From contig NZ_CP103288.1 of the NCBI RefSeq assembly GCF_024758005.1, positions 1 through 64,000 of the forward strand: a stretch of 64,000 nucleotides of DNA, in the 5' to 3' direction. The stretch is from Pseudarthrobacter sp. NS4 (GTDB lineage Bacteria > Actinomycetota > Actinomycetes > Actinomycetales > Micrococcaceae). The notes under the pieces were generated by a model. That model did not search any database. It was not told where the DNA came from and saw only the letters and a program-made list of their open reading frames with translations. A program made the translations under genes and the position numbers. Positions 11,047-18,849 of the stretch are shown here, piece by piece. The number at the start of each line of letters is the position of its first letter. The first letter of the stretch is position 1.

Positions 11047-11758
11047 TCCCGACTCATTTCCCAAGCCGGGCAGTACTGTTCCCGACGGAAACCGGCCCTT
11101 GGCGGCACCCCGCGTGAACGCCCCCGTTCGTCCGCAGCAGCGGCCGCCGGCACCTGCCGCAGCCCCGGGCCAGCGTCCTGCTGCCCCCGGCCAGCGCCCT
11201 GCAGCCGAACGCCCCACGCAGGCACAGCCCGGCCAGCCCCCGGTACAGGGCCAGCCCGGCCAGCGTCCGGCACAGGGGCAGCCTGGTCAGCGGCCCGTGC
11301 AAGGCCCCCGGCCTGCAGCGGCCGGCCAGCGTCCCGCGGCAGGTGCTCCCGGGCAGGGGACTCCCGGCCTGGTCAAGCCGGCGCCGAAGGCAAAAGTCCG
11401 CCGCGCGCGGCTGCTGATCAGCAAGGTGGACCCCTGGTCCGTTCTGAAGATGGCCTTCCTGCTGTCGGTGGCTTTGGGAATCGTCACCGTGGTGGCCGCC
11501 ATCGTCCTGTGGACCGTTCTTGACCTCACCGGCATCTTTGACCAGGTGGACAGCCTGCTGGGCACGCTGGCGGGCTCTGAAGGCGGCGGCTTCGAACTGA
11601 AGAAGGTCGCTTCCCTGGGGCAGGTGGCTTCATTCGCCACCATCATCGCCGTGGTGAACGTGGTCCTGCTGACCGCACTCTCCATGCTCTCGGCCGTTCT
11701 GTACAACATCTCGGCCACCCTTGTGGGCGGCATCGGGGTCACCCTCACCGACGATTAG
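11039..11758 (+). CDS. DUF3566 transmembrane protein with Pro/Gln-rich N-terminus
   Basis: A 239-residue membrane protein typical of the position after gyrA in Actinobacteria. Residues 1-115 are low complexity, made of repeated GQRPA/GQPGQ-like units. The DUF3566 domain follows, beginning around [20 protein letters not shown], with two membrane helices. GTG at 11039 overlaps the end of gyrA by 8 nt, so expression is probably coupled to gyrase. The function is not established. Confidence 0.92.
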   Translation: MSNPDSFPKPGSTVPDGNRPLAAPRVNAPVRPQQRPPAPAAAPGQRPAAPGQRPAAERPTQAQPGQPPVQGQPGQRPAQGQPGQRPVQGPRPAAAGQRPAAGAPGQGTPGLVKPAPKAKVRRARLLISKVDPWSVLKMAFLLSVALGIVTVVAAIVLWTVLDLTGIFDQVDSLLGTLAGSEGGGFELKKVASLGQVASFATIIAVVNVVLLTALSMLSAVLYNISATLVGGIGVTLTDD

Positions 11759-11855
11759 GATCCCGTTTCCGCCGGCCCCCGGCCTGCGGAAAGGCCCGAT
11801 TTGAGATCGGGCCGGGATGTGCTGTAAAGTCATGTCTCGGCCCGATGAGGCATCG

Positions 11856-11929
11856 GGGCGTATAGCTCAGGCGGTTAGAGCGCTTCGCTGATAACGAAGA
11901 GGTCCCAGGTTCAAGTCCTGGTACGCCCA
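11856..11929 (+). tRNA. tRNA-Ile (GAT)
   Basis: The 74-nt cloverleaf has acceptor arms GGGCGTA and TACGCCC, the D-arm TAGCTCAGGCGGTTAGAGC, anticodon stem CTTCG/CGAAG with loop CTGATAA (anticodon GAT), and T-arm CCAGGTTCAAGTCCTGG. The discriminator base is A and CCA is not encoded. A hairpin (11793-11813) and a second short inverted repeat lie just upstream, after the DUF3566 gene. Confidence 0.98.
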
Positions 11930-11999
11930 CGGAACCTGTGCAGGTTCAAGTGGAGGTTTGGTTCGGGGTAATCCCAGGCCGGACCGGAACGGGGAGCAT

Positions 12000-12116
12000 G
12001 TGAAGAAGTTGCTGGTACTTGCAGCTGCGATCGCAGGCGTCCTGGTCTACCGGAAAGCACAGGAATCCGAGGCCCGGAAAGAGGTCTGGAGCAAGTCAAC
12101 CGATACGGTGGACTAG
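12000..12116 (+). CDS. DLW-39 family small protein
   Basis: A 38-residue protein beginning at GTG 12000, preceded by a GGGGAG ribosome-binding site. It starts MKKLLVLAAAIAGVLVYRK and continues with a charged helix ending in DTVD. This matches the small DLW-39 family encoded between tRNA-Ile and tRNA-Ala in many Actinobacteria. It has one short membrane-anchoring segment. Function is unknown. The call rests on position, length and N-terminal pattern. Confidence 0.8.
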   Translation: MKKLLVLAAAIAGVLVYRKAQESEARKEVWSKSTDTVD

Positions 12117-12188
12117 CCTGGATATCCGGTCCGGGAGCTGGTCAAAGGCTCTCCGGTTCCAGGGTATGATTGACGGGTTGCTTCTTAT

Positions 12189-12264
12189 GGGGGCATGGCG
12201 CAATTGGTAGCGCACCTGCTTTGCAAGCAGGGGGTTCGGGGTTCGAGTCCCCGTGCCTCCACCA
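12189..12264 (+). tRNA. tRNA-Ala (TGC)
   Basis: The cloverleaf has acceptor GGGGGCA paired with TGCCTCC, the D-arm GGCGCAATTGGTAGCGC, an anticodon stem-loop containing CTTTGCAAG (anticodon TGC), and T-arm GGGGTTCGAGTCCCC. The terminal CCA is encoded at 12262-12264. A strong intrinsic terminator follows within five bases. Confidence 0.98.
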
Positions 12265-12268
12265 TAGG

Positions 12269-12310
12269 AAAGTCCCGGTCAGCGGAAACGCTGGCCGGGA
12301 CTTTTGTTTG
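12269..12310 (+). terminator. Intrinsic terminator after tRNA-Ala
   Basis: A GC-rich stem with arms AAAGTCCCGGTCAGCG and CGCTGGCCGGGACTTT is closed by a GAAA tetraloop and followed by TTTTGTTT. It ends the tRNA-Ala transcript. Confidence 0.9.
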
Positions 12311-12347
12311 TCCCCTCCCCGGATATGCCGGGCATTAGGGTTGTGCA

Positions 12348-13005
12348 GTGAACTTCTTTCTCGCCGCCGTGGGTGTCCTGGGTGTTGCGTCTTCAGGACC
12401 GCTAATTGCCGCCACCCTCGGTGCGAGGGACTCAGCGTTGCCTTCGCCGGCGTCGTGACCATTACCGGGTTCGACATGGGTTCCTCCCCGGATGCGCTGC
12501 TGGGGGACCTGCTGGCCGTCACCGGCGGAGCCCTGGCCGGCCTCTACACGCTCGCCGGAGGCAAAGCCCGGCAAAGCATGACCACAGGAACGTACATCAC
12601 GCTCTGCTACGGGATGTGCGCAGCCTTGGTGGCACTTCTGGCGCTGTTGGGAGGACAACCCCTGGTGGGCTGGGCTTCCAGGCGGCGGGATGGCTGGGAA
12701 TTGTTGCCATTACCGTCTGTGCGCAGCTCGTGGGCCACACCGCGTTCAACCACCTGCTCGGCACCATGAGCCCGCTGCTGGTCTCGATGATCATCCTCCT
12801 GGAGATTCCGGGCGCGGCCCTGCTGGCGGCGGTGTTTCTCGGGGAGACGCTTCCCGCCGGCACCTATTCCGGGCTCGGCCTTATCCTGGCGGGACTCACC
12901 GTCGTCGTCCTGGGGCAAAAGCCTGGGCGCCCGGAAATGCGGGGGAAGGCACCGCGGCACGAACCGCCGTCGGACCGCCCCCTGGCCGAGCTGGGCACCG
13001 ACTAG
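12348..13005 (+). pseudogene. Decayed EamA/DMT-type transporter
   Basis: The remains of a drug/metabolite (EamA) transporter are spread over three frames. A GTG at 12348 starts the first membrane helix (VNFFLAAVGVLGVASSGPLI). The frame is lost near 12420, and the middle part resumes as FAGVVTITGFDMGSS with helices up to about 12670. A one-base loss near 12675 then shifts to the last frame, which carries GHTAFNHLLGTMSPLL and the final two helices before the stop at 13005. An intact member would be about 300 residues, so the first junction also lacks several helices. The tRNA terminator just upstream suggests the gene once had its own promoter. Confidence 0.85.
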
Positions 13006-13016
13006 CCAAACTCACC

Positions 13017-13040
13017 CTGGCTGGCTGGCTGGCTGGCTGG
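13017..13040. repeat. CTGG tetranucleotide tandem repeat
   Basis: Six consecutive CTGG units occur just after the decayed transporter and before the converging glycosyltransferase. Such tracts can slip during replication, but no gene is directly affected here. Confidence 0.85.
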
Positions 13041-13074
13041 CCGGGCCGGAGGACCTGCTCCCGGCAGGGTGCTG

Positions 13075-13953
13075 CTACTGGCCGCCGCGGCGGGCGGGCT
13101 GCGCTGTGTTCACGGTGTGGATGGCCCGGAGGAGCTTGGCCGGGAAGTACACGGAGAAGAAGACCACCATGGGCGCCTTCAGTGCCATTTTCTTGACGTT
13201 GTGTGCTTTGTAGGTGCGGTCGAACCGCGTCACGTAGTACCGGTAGTCGCGCGGGGAATCTTCAAGCCGCCGGGCCGACATCCCGGAAACCATCTGAGGG
13301 CAGTACTGGACCTTCAGTTCGTGGTCGGCCAAGTGCAGCGACAGGTCGATATCCTCGTGCATCTCGTCTTTTTCATCGCGGCAGGTCTCAGCCCGGATGG
13401 TTTCCCAGGCGGAAGCGCGGAGGGCCATGTTCGAGCCGAAGAGAAAATGGTACTGGTGCTTGGCCAGCTTCAGCATGAGCTGGCGCATCTTGTCGTCAGC
13501 TTTGAGGCCGAAACGCCGCATCGGCATGTCGTAGTAGACCACCGGACCGGTGGCTGCCTGGACAGAGGGGTCGAGGAACGCGGTCTGCACCTGCTCCACC
13601 CAGTCGGGCTCCAGCACGGAATCGGCATCGATGCGTCCCAGGACGTCACCCGTGGCGTTATCCAGGCCGAAGTTGCGGGTGGGAATGAGGCCCTGTGCCC
13701 GGTCCTGCTTCAGCAGAATGACGGGGCTTTCCGGGTACTCGAGCTGCATCTGCTGCACGATCTGGGCTGTGCGGTCTTTGGAAAGGTTGTCCACCACAAT
13801 GATTTCGTGGGCGGGGACCGACTGGTAGATGGCAGCTATGAGGCACTGCCGGATGACGCTCTCTTCGTTGTACGCCGGGATAACGATGGACACACGGGGC
13901 AGCTCGGCTGCGTCGTTCAAGGTATCCCCAAGGGATTGATCGGCTGACATCAC
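13075..13953 (-). CDS. Family 2 glycosyltransferase
   Basis: A 292-residue GT-A fold enzyme. The N-terminus RVSIVIPAYNEESVIRQCL is the nucleotide-sugar binding start of GT2 enzymes, and GRIDADSVLEPDW carries the metal-binding DxD. There is no clear membrane segment until a weakly hydrophobic region near MVVFFSVYFPAKLL at the C-terminus. The acceptor and sugar are unknown; a role in cell-envelope glycan or glycolipid synthesis is inferred from the family. It faces away from the next gene in the same minus orientation. Confidence 0.88.
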   Translation of the reverse strand: MMSADQSLGDTLNDAAELPRVSIVIPAYNEESVIRQCLIAAIYQSVPAHEIIVVDNLSKDRTAQIVQQMQLEYPESPVILLKQDRAQGLIPTRNFGLDNATGDVLGRIDADSVLEPDWVEQVQTAFLDPSVQAATGPVVYYDMPMRRFGLKADDKMRQLMLKLAKHQYHFLFGSNMALRASAWETIRAETCRDEKDEMHEDIDLSLHLADHELKVQYCPQMVSGMSARRLEDSPRDYRYYVTRFDRTYKAHNVKKMALKAPMVVFFSVYFPAKLLRAIHTVNTAQPARRGGQ

Positions 13954-14033
13954 TTCAAATCTAGCACCGCGGTGCTGTGCTGCCCGGGAGGGGGCCCAAT
14001 TCTTCCAACGCGGTGGGCAGCAGTTCCAGAGAC

Positions 14034-14070
14034 AGCGGAAGGAGCCCTGTTGAAAACAGGACCCCTTCCG
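14034..14070 (-). terminator. Hairpin after the 14085-15008 gene
   Basis: An inverted repeat with outer arms CGGAAGG (14036-14042) and CCTTCCG (14064-14070) and an inner CCTGTT/AACAGG stem lies just past the stop of the upstream minus-strand gene. There is no T-run, so it is a weaker or Rho-assisted terminator candidate. Confidence 0.5.
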
Positions 14071-14084
14071 GTGCGTGCGGGAGA

Positions 14085-15008
14085 CTAGGACTGGCTGGTG
14101 CCCTTGTCCCCGTTGTTGATGTTGGCGGCGATGTTCTTCGCTGCCGTCTTGGCATCGGTGGCAGCCTTGGTGGTGCTTTCGGAAGCATCCTCGGCCACGT
14201 GCTTGGCCTTTTCGGCAGCCTCGGAGGTCTTGTCAGCACCGGCAGCGGCGAAGGACGCGGTGGCATCGGCAGCCTTGTCCGCGGCATCCACAGCGGTGTC
14301 CGTGACGTCGTTGACGGTGGTGGCCGGAACGGGAGCGGGCGTCGGAGTAACCGGCGAGGGCGTCTTCCACGGGTCATCAACAGGCTTGGAGGCCTTCCAG
14401 GCGGCAACTCCCGCCGCCACAGCTGCGGCGATCACGCCAAAGACCAGCCAGCCGCGCTGTTTCTTTACCGGCTCAGGCTCAAGGAGCTGGATGTCTGCGG
14501 CGCGGCCGAAGCGGGTCGCGGCTTCCTTGAGCTGGCTGCCGGTGGCCTGGGCCTGCTCCTGGAGTACGTGGACGATTCCTACATCACCGAGCTTCCGGGC
14601 TACAGCGTCAACGCGGTCGGGCGTGCCTTCCAGGGTGCGGTGAACGGCATCCGAGGCGAGGCCGATTTGGTCCGACAGCCGCGGCAGGTAATCCACAACA
14701 ACGCGGTCACGCGCGTTCAGCACGACCGGGGTGGCCTTGTCCAGGGCCTCATGCAGGCGCGGGGAAGCCCCGTCCACCACGTCATTGATCCGTGGGGCAA
14801 GCTGCGCCAGGCCGTCCTGGATTCGGGGAGTCACAGTAGCAACGCCGTCGGCCAGGTTGTGCGCTGCGGTATCCAGGCCGTGCTGGAGACGGGGAACCGC
14901 CCAGTCGACGGCTGCTTCCACACGGGGGGCTGCCCAATCCTTGGCATTCTCTACGGCGCCAATGACTGACAGCTCAAGGTCACGGGCAATACGATCCGAT
15001 TTCTTCAC
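14085..15008 (-). CDS. Ala-rich helical protein with one membrane segment
   Basis: I do not recognise a characterised family. GTG at 15008 is preferred because a GGGAGG ribosome-binding site sits five bases upstream; this gives 307 residues. The N-terminal half consists of repeated amphipathic units of the kind AVDWAVPRLQHGLDTAAHNL, which resemble apolipoprotein-like or phasin-like lipid-binding helices. One hydrophobic segment follows (RGWLVFGVIAAAVAAGVAAW), then a Pro/Thr linker and an Ala/Lys-rich tail with ADKAA/AEKAK repeats. It is probably envelope- or membrane-associated. Homologues are common beside ppiA in Arthrobacter, by my recollection only. Confidence 0.75.
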   Translation of the reverse strand: MKKSDRIARDLELSVIGAVENAKDWAAPRVEAAVDWAVPRLQHGLDTAAHNLADGVATVTPRIQDGLAQLAPRINDVVDGASPRLHEALDKATPVVLNARDRVVVDYLPRLSDQIGLASDAVHRTLEGTPDRVDAVARKLGDVGIVHVLQEQAQATGSQLKEAATRFGRAADIQLLEPEPVKKQRGWLVFGVIAAAVAAGVAAWKASKPVDDPWKTPSPVTPTPAPVPATTVNDVTDTAVDAADKAADATASFAAAGADKTSEAAEKAKHVAEDASESTTKAATDAKTAAKNIAANINNGDKGTSQS

Positions 15009-15162
15009 AACTACCTCCCGATTAATGTGACGGTCTGTGGTTAGCCTACGTGCCTTGGTCTTCACCGGCTATTCAGGCTGCGGATTTTAGGGAGATTTCA
15101 CCCAGCGCGGAACTGTAGCCGGGGCCACTCCCAGCCTTGGGCGGCGTGGAAGAATGGGGCCT

Positions 15163-15708
15163 ATGACTGCCATCGCAACTGCAAAAGCAACCATCCACAC
15201 GAGCCTCGGCGACATCAGGGTTGACCTCTTCGGCAACCACGCGCCCAAGACCGTCAAAAACTTCATCGGCCTCGCCACGGGCGAGCAGGCGTGGACCCAC
15301 CCGGAGACCGGCGAGGACAAGACCGGCACTCCGCTTTACAACGGAACCGTCTTCCACCGCATCATCAAGGACTTCATGATCCAGGCCGGCGATCCGCTGG
15401 GCCGCGGAACGGGTGGCCCCGGCTACCGTTTCGACGACGAGATCCACCCGGAGCTCACCTTCAACCAGCCCTACAAGCTGGCCATGGCCAACGCCGGCAT
15501 CCAGATGGGCAAGGGCACCAACGGCTCGCAGTTCTTCATCACCACCATTCCCACCGACTGGCTACAGGGCAAACACAGCATCTTCGGTGAGGTGGCGGAC
15601 GATGAATCCAAGAAGGTTGTTGACGCCATCGAGGGTGTCCGCACCGGGATGGGCGACCGCCCGGTGGAGGACGTCACCATTAACAGCATCGACATCGAAC
15701 AGCTGTAA
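15163..15708 (+). CDS. Peptidyl-prolyl cis-trans isomerase, cyclophilin type
   Basis: This cyclophilin speeds proline isomerisation during protein folding. The protein shows the cyclophilin core FHRIIKDFMIQAGDPLGRGTG and the GTNGSQFFITT motif. ATG at 15163 (MTAIATAKATIHT) is chosen over ATG 15154 because it is the usual family start; length is 181 residues. No signal peptide is present, so it is cytoplasmic. The rhomboid gene starts 10 nt after its stop, forming a likely two-gene operon. Confidence 0.95.
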   Translation: MTAIATAKATIHTSLGDIRVDLFGNHAPKTVKNFIGLATGEQAWTHPETGEDKTGTPLYNGTVFHRIIKDFMIQAGDPLGRGTGGPGYRFDDEIHPELTFNQPYKLAMANAGIQMGKGTNGSQFFITTIPTDWLQGKHSIFGEVADDESKKVVDAIEGVRTGMGDRPVEDVTINSIDIEQL

Positions 15709-15717
15709 TACCGAACC

Positions 15718-16593
15718 ATGAGTTACGGAATTCCGTCGGCTGAGCCGTCCGCCCAGGTTCCGGTATGCCCGCGGCACCCTGACCGGCCCTCGTACGTGCG
15801 CTGCCAGCGGTGCGGTCGCCCCGCATGCCCCGAGTGCCAGCGGGCGGCCGCCGTCGGATTCCAATGCATTGACTGCGTCAACGAAGCAAAACGTACGACG
15901 CCGGAAGTACGGACTGTCTACGGCGGTGCCGTCGCCACCGGCAAACCTAAGGTGACGTTCGGGATCATCGCCGCCTGTGCCGTGCTGTATGTCCTGCAGT
16001 GGCTTGTCCCCAATGGCGCCGTTTACCAGGCCCTGGGCTTTGCCAACATCTACGCCGAGCCCGGGTGGGGCCAGTTCGAGCCGTGGCGGATGCTCACGGC
16101 CGCGTTTCTGCACTCCCAGGGGTTCATCCTCCACATCGTGCTGAACATGTACATGCTGTGGATATTCGGACAGGCCCTTGAGCCGCTGTTGGGACGGGTA
16201 CGGTTCCTGGCCCTTTACGTGATTTCCGCGCTCGGCGGATCCGTTGGCTATCTCCTGCTGACTCCCCTCTATCAGCCCGGCCAGCCGCTGTACGGAGTGG
16301 TGGGAGCTTCCGGGGCCATCTTCGGGCTCTTCGGCGCCACGTTGCTCGTTCAGCGCCACCGGGGCGCTGATACCCGCCAACTGTGGGTGCTGATCGCCAT
16401 CAACGGCGTGATCGGCTTCCTGATACCCCAGATAGCCTGGCAGGCACACCTCGGTGGTTTGATCACCGGCGGGCTCTGCGCTGCGGTCCTCGCCTATACT
16501 CCGCGCGGACGCCGCCAGGGACTGCTCCAGGCCGCAGGCCTGGTGGCGGTACTGGTCCTGCTGGCATTGGCGGCGTGGGTGCGGGTCTCCTAG
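15718..16593 (+). CDS. Rhomboid family intramembrane serine protease
   Basis: A 291-residue membrane protease. Residues 17-53 form a Cys/His-rich zinc-binding head (Cys 17, 29, 32, 37, 40, 50, 53 and His 20). The rhomboid domain follows with the serine in GASGAIFG (Ser198) and the histidine in AHLGGLITG (His244), which form the catalytic dyad. Six membrane helices are apparent. The start is ATG 15718 immediately after the cyclophilin gene. A strong terminator follows. Confidence 0.94.
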   Translation: MSYGIPSAEPSAQVPVCPRHPDRPSYVRCQRCGRPACPECQRAAAVGFQCIDCVNEAKRTTPEVRTVYGGAVATGKPKVTFGIIAACAVLYVLQWLVPNGAVYQALGFANIYAEPGWGQFEPWRMLTAAFLHSQGFILHIVLNMYMLWIFGQALEPLLGRVRFLALYVISALGGSVGYLLLTPLYQPGQPLYGVVGASGAIFGLFGATLLVQRHRGADTRQLWVLIAINGVIGFLIPQIAWQAHLGGLITGGLCAAVLAYTPRGRRQGLLQAAGLVAVLVLLALAAWVRVS

Positions 16594-16626
16594 CTCACCT
16601 AGGGGCCCCTGAGGTCCATCTACGAC

Positions 16627-16665
16627 AAACCCCCGACGTCCGAAAGGGCGCCGGGGGTTTTTCTG
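16627..16665 (+). terminator. Intrinsic terminator after the rhomboid gene
   Basis: Arms AAACCCCCG and CGGGGGTTT enclose a second short stem with a GAAA loop, and the hairpin runs directly into TTTTTCT. It closes the cyclophilin-rhomboid transcript and overlaps the start of the DnaA-box cluster. Confidence 0.9.
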
Positions 16666-17072
16666 TTATCCACAGCCCTTATCCACAGTGTTGGTAACTT
16701 ACACCCCTGTGATTCACTCTTGGAAACTTCAGTGCGCGCCAGTTGGCGGGCTTTTCCCACTTTGAACTGGCTCCTTCTCCACACCTGTGGATAAGTCTTG
16801 GGGATAGGCCTGTGCTTAAGTGGACAAAGTAGGCATTCTTGGCACGATTGTGGATAAGTCGAACAGTATTGTGGCTAACCAAGGGGTCCGCCCCGTTGCA
16901 TGGCGTCGTATCAACAGGCTTATGCACATTGTTAATAAGTTCCGCCCTTGTAGTTCGCCATCGGTAATGCCACTGCATCGCAGTATGCGGGCCTTCGGCA
17001 CCCGTTTTATCCCCCAACTCTTTCCACAGCTGTGGATAACTTGTGGGTATCGCGGTGTTGGTAAGTGGATAA
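16666..17072. promoter_or_regulatory. Dense DnaA-box cluster, left part
   Basis: Five perfect DnaA boxes occur in the gap between the rhomboid and AhpD-like genes. They lie at 16666-16674 (+), 16679-16687 (+), 16786-16794 (-), 16849-16857 (-) and 17031-17039 (-). Near-matches lie at 16870-16878 (TGTGGCTAA), 16920-16928 (TTATGCACA) and 17064-17072 (AGTGGATAA). No gene fits the 525-bp gap 16594-17118. This density exceeds that in the dnaA-dnaN gap of the same window. A DnaA-titration locus, an accessory origin part, or DnaA control of the flanking gene are all possible. Confidence 0.85.
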
Positions 17073-17118
17073 GCTGCTGGTGCTGTCTTTTCCCGCCCCG
17101 CGCCCCAGGAGGACTTCC

Positions 17119-17586
17119 TTGACCGCCACCACCAGACACATCTTCCTTGACAAGCAACACCCTGCCCTGTGGCGTGCCATCAACGGGCTGGCGCTCAAGA
17201 TCAAGGAAGCAGCAAAAGATGCCGGCATCGACGCCAAGACCCTGGAACTCCTCAATGTGAGGATGTCGCAGATCAACGGGTGCGCTTTTTGCCTGGACCT
17301 TCACGTCAAGGAAGCAATCCAGGCGGGCGAGACAGCGCAGCGGTTGGCTGTGCTGCCCGCATGGCGCGATACAGCGCTGTTCACGGAGAAGGAGCGGGCG
17401 GCGCTGGCCCTGACCGAAAGCATCACGGAGCTCCCCGATCAGCGGCTCAGGGAGCAGGAGGAAGGTTTTGCCAGGGAATACCTCACGGAGGAGGAATTCT
17501 CGGTGGTAAGTTGGGCGGCAGCCAGCATGAACGCCTTCAACCGCATCTCCATCACCAGCCACCATCCGGTCCGTCGGGACCGCTGA
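17119..17586 (+). CDS. AhpD-like / carboxymuconolactone decarboxylase family protein
   Basis: A 155-residue protein of the alkylhydroperoxidase D-like superfamily. The redox motif CAFCLDLH (Cys55, Cys58, His62) is the peroxidase active site. TTG at 17119 is chosen as start because an AGGAGG ribosome-binding site lies seven bases upstream. The family usually reduces peroxides or works in thiol-dependent detoxification. The gene sits inside a cluster of DnaA boxes on both sides, so its expression may respond to DnaA. Confidence 0.9.
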   Translation: MTATTRHIFLDKQHPALWRAINGLALKIKEAAKDAGIDAKTLELLNVRMSQINGCAFCLDLHVKEAIQAGETAQRLAVLPAWRDTALFTEKERAALALTESITELPDQRLREQEEGFAREYLTEEEFSVVSWAAASMNAFNRISITSHHPVRRDR

Positions 17587-17610
17587 AAAGCGCTGGAGCC
17601 CGTGAAGATG

Positions 17611-17736
17611 TTATCCACAGGTATTCCACACTGTTAATAACCGCATCCGGTGTGCGAGTTTAGTACTTTGGCCCCACTTCTGGCGCATGGGCGGGGTCCT
17701 GCTCCGTTATCCGCAGGTTTTCAACAGTGTGGATAA
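17611..17736. promoter_or_regulatory. Dense DnaA-box cluster, right part
   Basis: Two perfect DnaA boxes, 17611-17619 (+) and 17728-17736 (-), and a one-mismatch box 17707-17715 (TTATCCGCA) lie between the AhpD-like gene and the convergent tag gene. Together with the left part there are seven perfect boxes in 1.07 kb. The 188-bp gap contains no gene. Confidence 0.85.
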
Positions 17737-17774
17737 CTTTTCCAACAGCTGGGGACAATCCCCTGCGGGATGGA

Positions 17775-18377
17775 TTACAGCCAGACGCCGGAGGACCCCC
17801 TCCGGTGGCTGTCCACCAGGTGTGTATCCACCATTCCGATGGCTTCCATCAGGGCGAACATGGTGGTTGGCCCCACAAAGGAGAAGCCCTTCCTGCGCAG
17901 CGCCTTGGACAACGCCACCGACTCCTCCGATTGGGTGGGGATATCTGAGTGGAGCAAGGGCCGAGGGGTGGTGGAGGGCTGGAAGTTCCAGACCAAGTCC
18001 ACCAGGCCTCCCTCCTGCCTCAGGGCGAGGGTGGCCCTGGCATTCCTGATGGCGGCAAGGATTTTCAGGCGGTTCCTGACGATGCCGGGGTCCTGCAGGA
18101 GCCGCTCCACATCTTCGTCGGTATAGAGCGCCACAGCATCAGGGCTGAAGTCCGCGAAAGCGGCACGGAATGCCGGGCGCTTGCGCAGGATGGTGGCCCA
18201 GGAAAGCCCCGCTTGAAAGCCTTCAAGGCAGATACGTTCGTAGAGGCCCTGTTCATCCTTGACCGGAACGCCCCACTCATGGTCGTAATAGTCCCGCATA
18301 AGCGGATCGACGGCGGCCCAGGCAGGACGGGCCAGCCCGTCGTCGCCCACCACCACGCCAGGCGTGTCAGCGGCCAT
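17775..18377 (-). CDS. tag: DNA-3-methyladenine glycosylase I
   Basis: Tag removes 3-methyladenine from alkylated DNA as the first step of base-excision repair. The 200-residue protein contains the family pattern MRDYYDHEWGVPV and the helix-hairpin-helix region ICLEGFQAGLSWATILRKR. Length is normal. It converges on the AhpD-like gene and shares with it the short DnaA-box-containing gap. Confidence 0.95.
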   Translation of the reverse strand: MAADTPGVVVGDDGLARPAWAAVDPLMRDYYDHEWGVPVKDEQGLYERICLEGFQAGLSWATILRKRPAFRAAFADFSPDAVALYTDEDVERLLQDPGIVRNRLKILAAIRNARATLALRQEGGLVDLVWNFQPSTTPRPLLHSDIPTQSEESVALSKALRRKGFSFVGPTTMFALMEAIGMVDTHLVDSHRRGSSGVWL

Positions 18378-18422
18378 GCGGTTCCTCCCGGGATACGTGC
18401 CCGCAGGCGGGCCAGGAAAAGC

Positions 18423-18674
18423 TTAGGAGCGCCACCGCGTGGTCATCAGGAAACCCACGATGGCGATGCCGAAGCCGGCCACGATGTTCCAGGATTCCCA
18501 TGCCTGGACGGGAAAGCGCCCTTCACTGATGTAGAACGTGATGATCCAGAACAGGCCGATGATCATCAGGCCGAACATCACGGGCTTGAACCACACCGGA
18601 TTTGGTTTGTAGGCCTGGGGGGAAGCCTGCTGGGCGGTGCTGGCAGTCTTCTTGCGCGGCTTTGACTCGGGCAC
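18423..18674 (-). CDS. crgA: Cell division protein CrgA
   Basis: CrgA is a small actinobacterial divisome/elongasome protein that interacts with FtsZ-ring proteins and penicillin-binding proteins. The GTG at 18674 with an AAGGAG ribosome-binding site gives 83 residues; in-frame extension upstream lacks support. A basic N-terminus precedes two membrane helices (PVMFGLMIIGLFWIITFYI and WNIVAGFGIAIVGFLMTT), the CrgA topology. The class E sortase gene is transcribed divergently. Confidence 0.92.
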   Translation of the reverse strand: MPESKPRKKTASTAQQASPQAYKPNPVWFKPVMFGLMIIGLFWIITFYISEGRFPVQAWESWNIVAGFGIAIVGFLMTTRWRS

Positions 18675-18849
18675 TGGCTCTCCTTGGCGGGCTGAGGCAA
18701 GCTCGGCATCCCGGGCTTGATATCCTGCAAGAAGGAAATTGCCAGCGGTCTGCGCGATCTTGGTCAAATCTGGATTCTTACTAGCAGCCAATTCTAGCCG
18801 GAGTTCACGGGCCGCCGGTGCCCAGCGGAACCGCCCCCAAGGAGAACCC

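Noticed and set aside
13017..13040. CTGG repeat as a phase-variation switch
   Set aside because: It lies between a pseudogene and the 3' end of the converging glycosyltransferase gene, so slippage would not alter a start or promoter.
13069..13947. A 292-codon plus-strand frame opposite the glycosyltransferase gene
   Set aside because: It mirrors the GT2 gene codon for codon and has no family pattern; the minus strand carries clear GT2 motifs and DxD.
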